A DNA stretch of 64,000 nt from Colwellia sp. 20A7 (GTDB taxonomy: Bacteria > Pseudomonadota > Gammaproteobacteria > Enterobacterales > Alteromonadaceae). Made by a program: the position numbers and the translations under genes. The DNA lies in the NCBI RefSeq assembly GCF_009832865.1, contig NZ_CP047130.1, forward strand, positions 2,294,001 to 2,358,000. The letters are read 5' to 3'. This document shows, piece by piece, positions 61,615 through 64,000 of the stretch (within the stretch, counting starts at the first letter, position 1; the number at the start of each line of letters is the position of its first letter). A model generated the notes under the pieces. That model was given only the letters and a program-made list of their open reading frames with translations, was not told where the DNA came from and made no database searches.

Positions 61615-64000
61615 ATGGCAGATCATGGTTATTCGCTGCTACGCATTATTATTATTGACAGCTTTTGGCAAGGGCAAGTTAACGAACTTGACCTAACAGG
61701 TCACACTCAACTTGAAGGCACTAACGGCGCAGGTAAAACGTCATTAATGCGTTTATTGCCGCTTTTTTATGGTATGCGACCTAGCGATATCGTTAGTAAG
61801 GTTGATCAAGCCAAAAACTTTGCTGATTTTTATTTACCACGTGAATCAAGCTTTTTGGTATACGAATACCAAAGACCCTTTGGACAAAAATGCCAAGTAT
61901 TAGCCACCAGTGATGGTAGAGGCGTACATTTTAAATTTATTGACGGTGCATACGACAGTAAACACTTCATCGCCAGTACTGATGGCAGTAAAGCTAAACC
62001 TTTTACCCTAAGCGAAATAGAAAAAAACTACCGCAATGCAGGCTCTGAAACGTCAAAATTTTTAGGGATAGATAAATATCGTCAAGTTATTCAAAATTTA
62101 CGCAGTGGCCGTAAGCACAAAGAAATAAGAATACTGCAAAATCGCTTTTCTTTTAGTGAACAAGCGTGCCCGCACATTGATAAAGTGATTAATGGCACAA
62201 TTGAAAAAAACCTAGACTTTGAAGCCGTTAAGCGAATGCTAGTCGCCATTGCCAGCGATCATCTTGCCCGAAATACTACCGATGAAAAAGAGCAACTGAG
62301 TTTAAATAAAGCCGATATTACTAACTGGCTTGCAGATATTCAGGCCAGTCGCGCAATTAAAAAAGTCGCCGATAAAATATCTGTTTGGCAAAATGATTTT
62401 AGCGCCTTTGCTAGCTTAGTGAATAAGTTACAGCACCTACATGCTGAAATTATCGCGCATCAAACACGCCTAGAATTAAAGCAACAGCAGCGAGACGAAC
62501 TTAAAAAAAGTAGTATTGCAACGCGCAGCACATTAGAGAACGAATTAGCCAATATAACCGAACAACATCAAAAAGCCTTGTTTGATCTTATTGCAAAAAT
62601 TGAAGCTGATTTAAGTAAAATTGATTTACTTGATGAAGACAAACTTAAGTACGATGATGACGATGCCAGTAGTTATCAAATTAAAGCCGATCAAGCCTCA
62701 GCCATTCAAGCTGAACTTAATGAAGTGATTGCCGTTATTGATGCCTTTGAAGGTAATATCAGTAAAATAGGGCAAAAATTTGATAAACTCATTCAACAAA
62801 TTGAAGTTGAAAAACTTAAAGGCATTAACCGTAATAAAGAGAAAGCGGCGTTAATTACCTCCGAGGCTAATCAACAATTAACCCATATTAACGAAGTATT
62901 TCACCAGCAAGAACATGCGCTTAATGCCCAATTACATAAAGAAGAGCTTAAGCTGCAAAAAGATTCTCAAAAAATACAATATCAATTTGATACGGCTAAA
63001 CAACAACTTGATCAGCCAACTATTTCTGCCGAATTAATGGCTGATATAGCGCGAAATACTGATGCATTATCACATTCACAACAAAACTATAACGAACTGG
63101 TTCAGCAAGAGTCTGCGTTACAAAAGCAGCAATACCAATTAGAAAAACAACAAAACCAATACTTGGCTGACCGTAGCGAAATTAACCGTTATTTAGAGCA
63201 ACTTCGTCAAGACTATCATCAAGTTGAATTACAATTACTGCCACAAGCTGACTCTTTACATCACTACCTTATAAATGAACCGCAAGCGGCTAATTGGCAA
63301 GACAACATTGGTCGTTTATTAACGACGGATCAATTATCACGCACTGATTTAACCCCACAATGGCTAGAGAATAACGATAGTAGCATTCCTCCCAGCCTTT
63401 ATGGTTTATCTATTGATTTACAACAATTGCCTTGTGACGATTCTTTGTTTTTAGACGAAGCTCAGCTACGTGAAAAACGACAAGGGATTGAAAGCAAGAT
63501 AGAAACGCAAACGGATAAAATTTCACAGTTAGATAATCAACTTAAATTAATCGTTAAAGAGATTACTCAACTGAAAATTGAAGTGACAACACACGGGCAA
63601 AGTTTAAGTCAGCAAAAGTTAACTTTAGGCCAATTAAACACACAACAAGAAAGCTTAATCGTTAAAAAACAATTAGCGATAAAAGCGCACAGCGCAAATA
63701 TTGAAGAACAATTACAACAGTTTACTCAACAAATAAAAGCGCTCGAGAAAAAACAACACAGCTTTGAAGAAAACAAAGCAGAGCAATTGCATGAACTGAC
63801 TAATGATAAATTAGAAAAGTCGATGGTGGTGGAAAGTGATCGAGATAATCAACTAACGCTATTAACAGAACAACACACAGCTCTTCTTAGCAACACCAAG
63901 CAACGTTTAACAGATCTTAAAAAACAGCAAGCAAGTGATATAGAACATTTAGATCCTGATGGTGAAATAGATAAAAGCATTGCTAAGCGCAGGCTATTAG
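61615..64000 (+). CDS. MukB/SMC-like ATP-binding protein, partial
   Basis: The frame is open from the ATG at 61615 (after TAAGGA) to the end of the window, at least 795 codons. It begins with an SMC/MukB-type N-terminal ATPase half: LLRIIIIDSFWQGQVNELDL and Walker A EGTNGAGKTSLMRLLP. From about residue 240 it is long coiled coil rich in Gln, Glu, Lys and Leu. The head C-terminus with Walker B is beyond the window. Related large ATPases occur in chromosomal housekeeping and in Wadjet-like defence; nothing here decides which. Confidence 0.75.
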   Translation, partial: MADHGYSLLRIIIIDSFWQGQVNELDLTGHTQLEGTNGAGKTSLMRLLPLFYGMRPSDIVSKVDQAKNFADFYLPRESSFLVYEYQRPFGQKCQVLATSDGRGVHFKFIDGAYDSKHFIASTDGSKAKPFTLSEIEKNYRNAGSETSKFLGIDKYRQVIQNLRSGRKHKEIRILQNRFSFSEQACPHIDKVINGTIEKNLDFEAVKRMLVAIASDHLARNTTDEKEQLSLNKADITNWLADIQASRAIKKVADKISVWQNDFSAFASLVNKLQHLHAEIIAHQTRLELKQQQRDELKKSSIATRSTLENELANITEQHQKALFDLIAKIEADLSKIDLLDEDKLKYDDDDASSYQIKADQASAIQAELNEVIAVIDAFEGNISKIGQKFDKLIQQIEVEKLKGINRNKEKAALITSEANQQLTHINEVFHQQEHALNAQLHKEELKLQKDSQKIQYQFDTAKQQLDQPTISAELMADIARNTDALSHSQQNYNELVQQESALQKQQYQLEKQQNQYLADRSEINRYLEQLRQDYHQVELQLLPQADSLHHYLINEPQAANWQDNIGRLLTTDQLSRTDLTPQWLENNDSSIPPSLYGLSIDLQQLPCDDSLFLDEAQLREKRQGIESKIETQTDKISQLDNQLKLIVKEITQLKIEVTTHGQSLSQQKLTLGQLNTQQESLIVKKQLAIKAHSANIEEQLQQFTQQIKALEKKQHSFEENKAEQLHELTNDKLEKSMVVESDRDNQLTLLTEQHTALLSNTKQRLTDLKKQQASDIEHLDPDGEIDKSIAKRRLL

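Overview
The window reads as chromosome from a low-GC marine gammaproteobacterium, most likely Colwellia or a close relative in the Colwelliaceae. This rests on gene content: zapA next to minCDE, quinone-dependent D-lactate dehydrogenase, rnk, a yejK / yejL-yejM divergent block, pyrC and a QueD-like gene, all with AT-rich codon use. No database search was possible, so the genus is an inference.

Layout. (1) Bases 1-11.7 kb are ordinary chromosome: a TSUP transporter, GFA protein, nucleoside hydrolase, alpha/beta hydrolase, FMN reductase, rnk, a pentapeptide protein, then a division block (TIGR02449 coiled coil, zapA, minC, minD, minE) and dld. (2) Bases 12.0-15.1 kb (minus strand) look like a toxin-immunity array: a 448-aa toxin-like protein, an immunity-like gene, an orphan toxin C-terminus, a paralogous immunity-like gene and remnants of a third. 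(3) 15.6-16.3 kb is a porin-like gene. (4) 16.7-22.4 kb is a restriction-type accessory patch: an in-frame HsdR N-terminus/HsdS C-terminus fusion, two overlapping DUF262 (GmrSD-like) genes and a zinc-ribbon membrane protein.

(5) 22.573-54.787 kb is one integrated element of about 32.2 kb in the 3' end of tRNA-Pro(GGG). The 30-bp core is identical at both ends. A nearly identical 22-bp motif lies just inside both ends (probable integrase arm sites), and a P4-type integrase sits beside the intact tRNA. The left part is a replication module: a phased iteron array, a winged-helix initiator-like protein, a coiled-coil protein and two YagK/YfjJ (inovirus Gp2-like) genes. The middle is a mosaic holding two diverged copies of a module (RadC JAB protein - DUF2787 protein - 186-aa catalytic-domain-only tyrosine recombinase), a fragment of a third recombinase, AlpA, tiny conserved-looking ORFs, and several broken secreted nuclease genes (two EEP-family remnants, one endonuclease I pseudogene) beside an intact endonuclease I. 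Cargo includes a pentapeptide/membrane protein, an XPD/DinG-like helicase, a trypsin-like protease, a lipoprotein, an LRAT-fold protein and unrecognised genes. The right part is a defence cluster: an SRA-HNH modification-dependent nuclease, a SIR2-HerA pair, and SOS-controlled umuDC beside the integrase.

(6) 54.8-64.0 kb returns to chromosome: tRNA-Pro, a MITE-like repeat, yejM, yejL, yejK, pyrC, a QueD-like gene, an M23 peptidase and the first 795 codons of a MukB/SMC-like ATPase that runs off the window.

No complete phage structural or conjugation genes are visible, so the element looks like a non-conjugative integrative element or satellite that carries its own replicon. Its cargo combines anti-phage systems with SOS mutagenesis, and the repeated recombinase modules suggest growth by successive cassette capture and recombination between the repeats.
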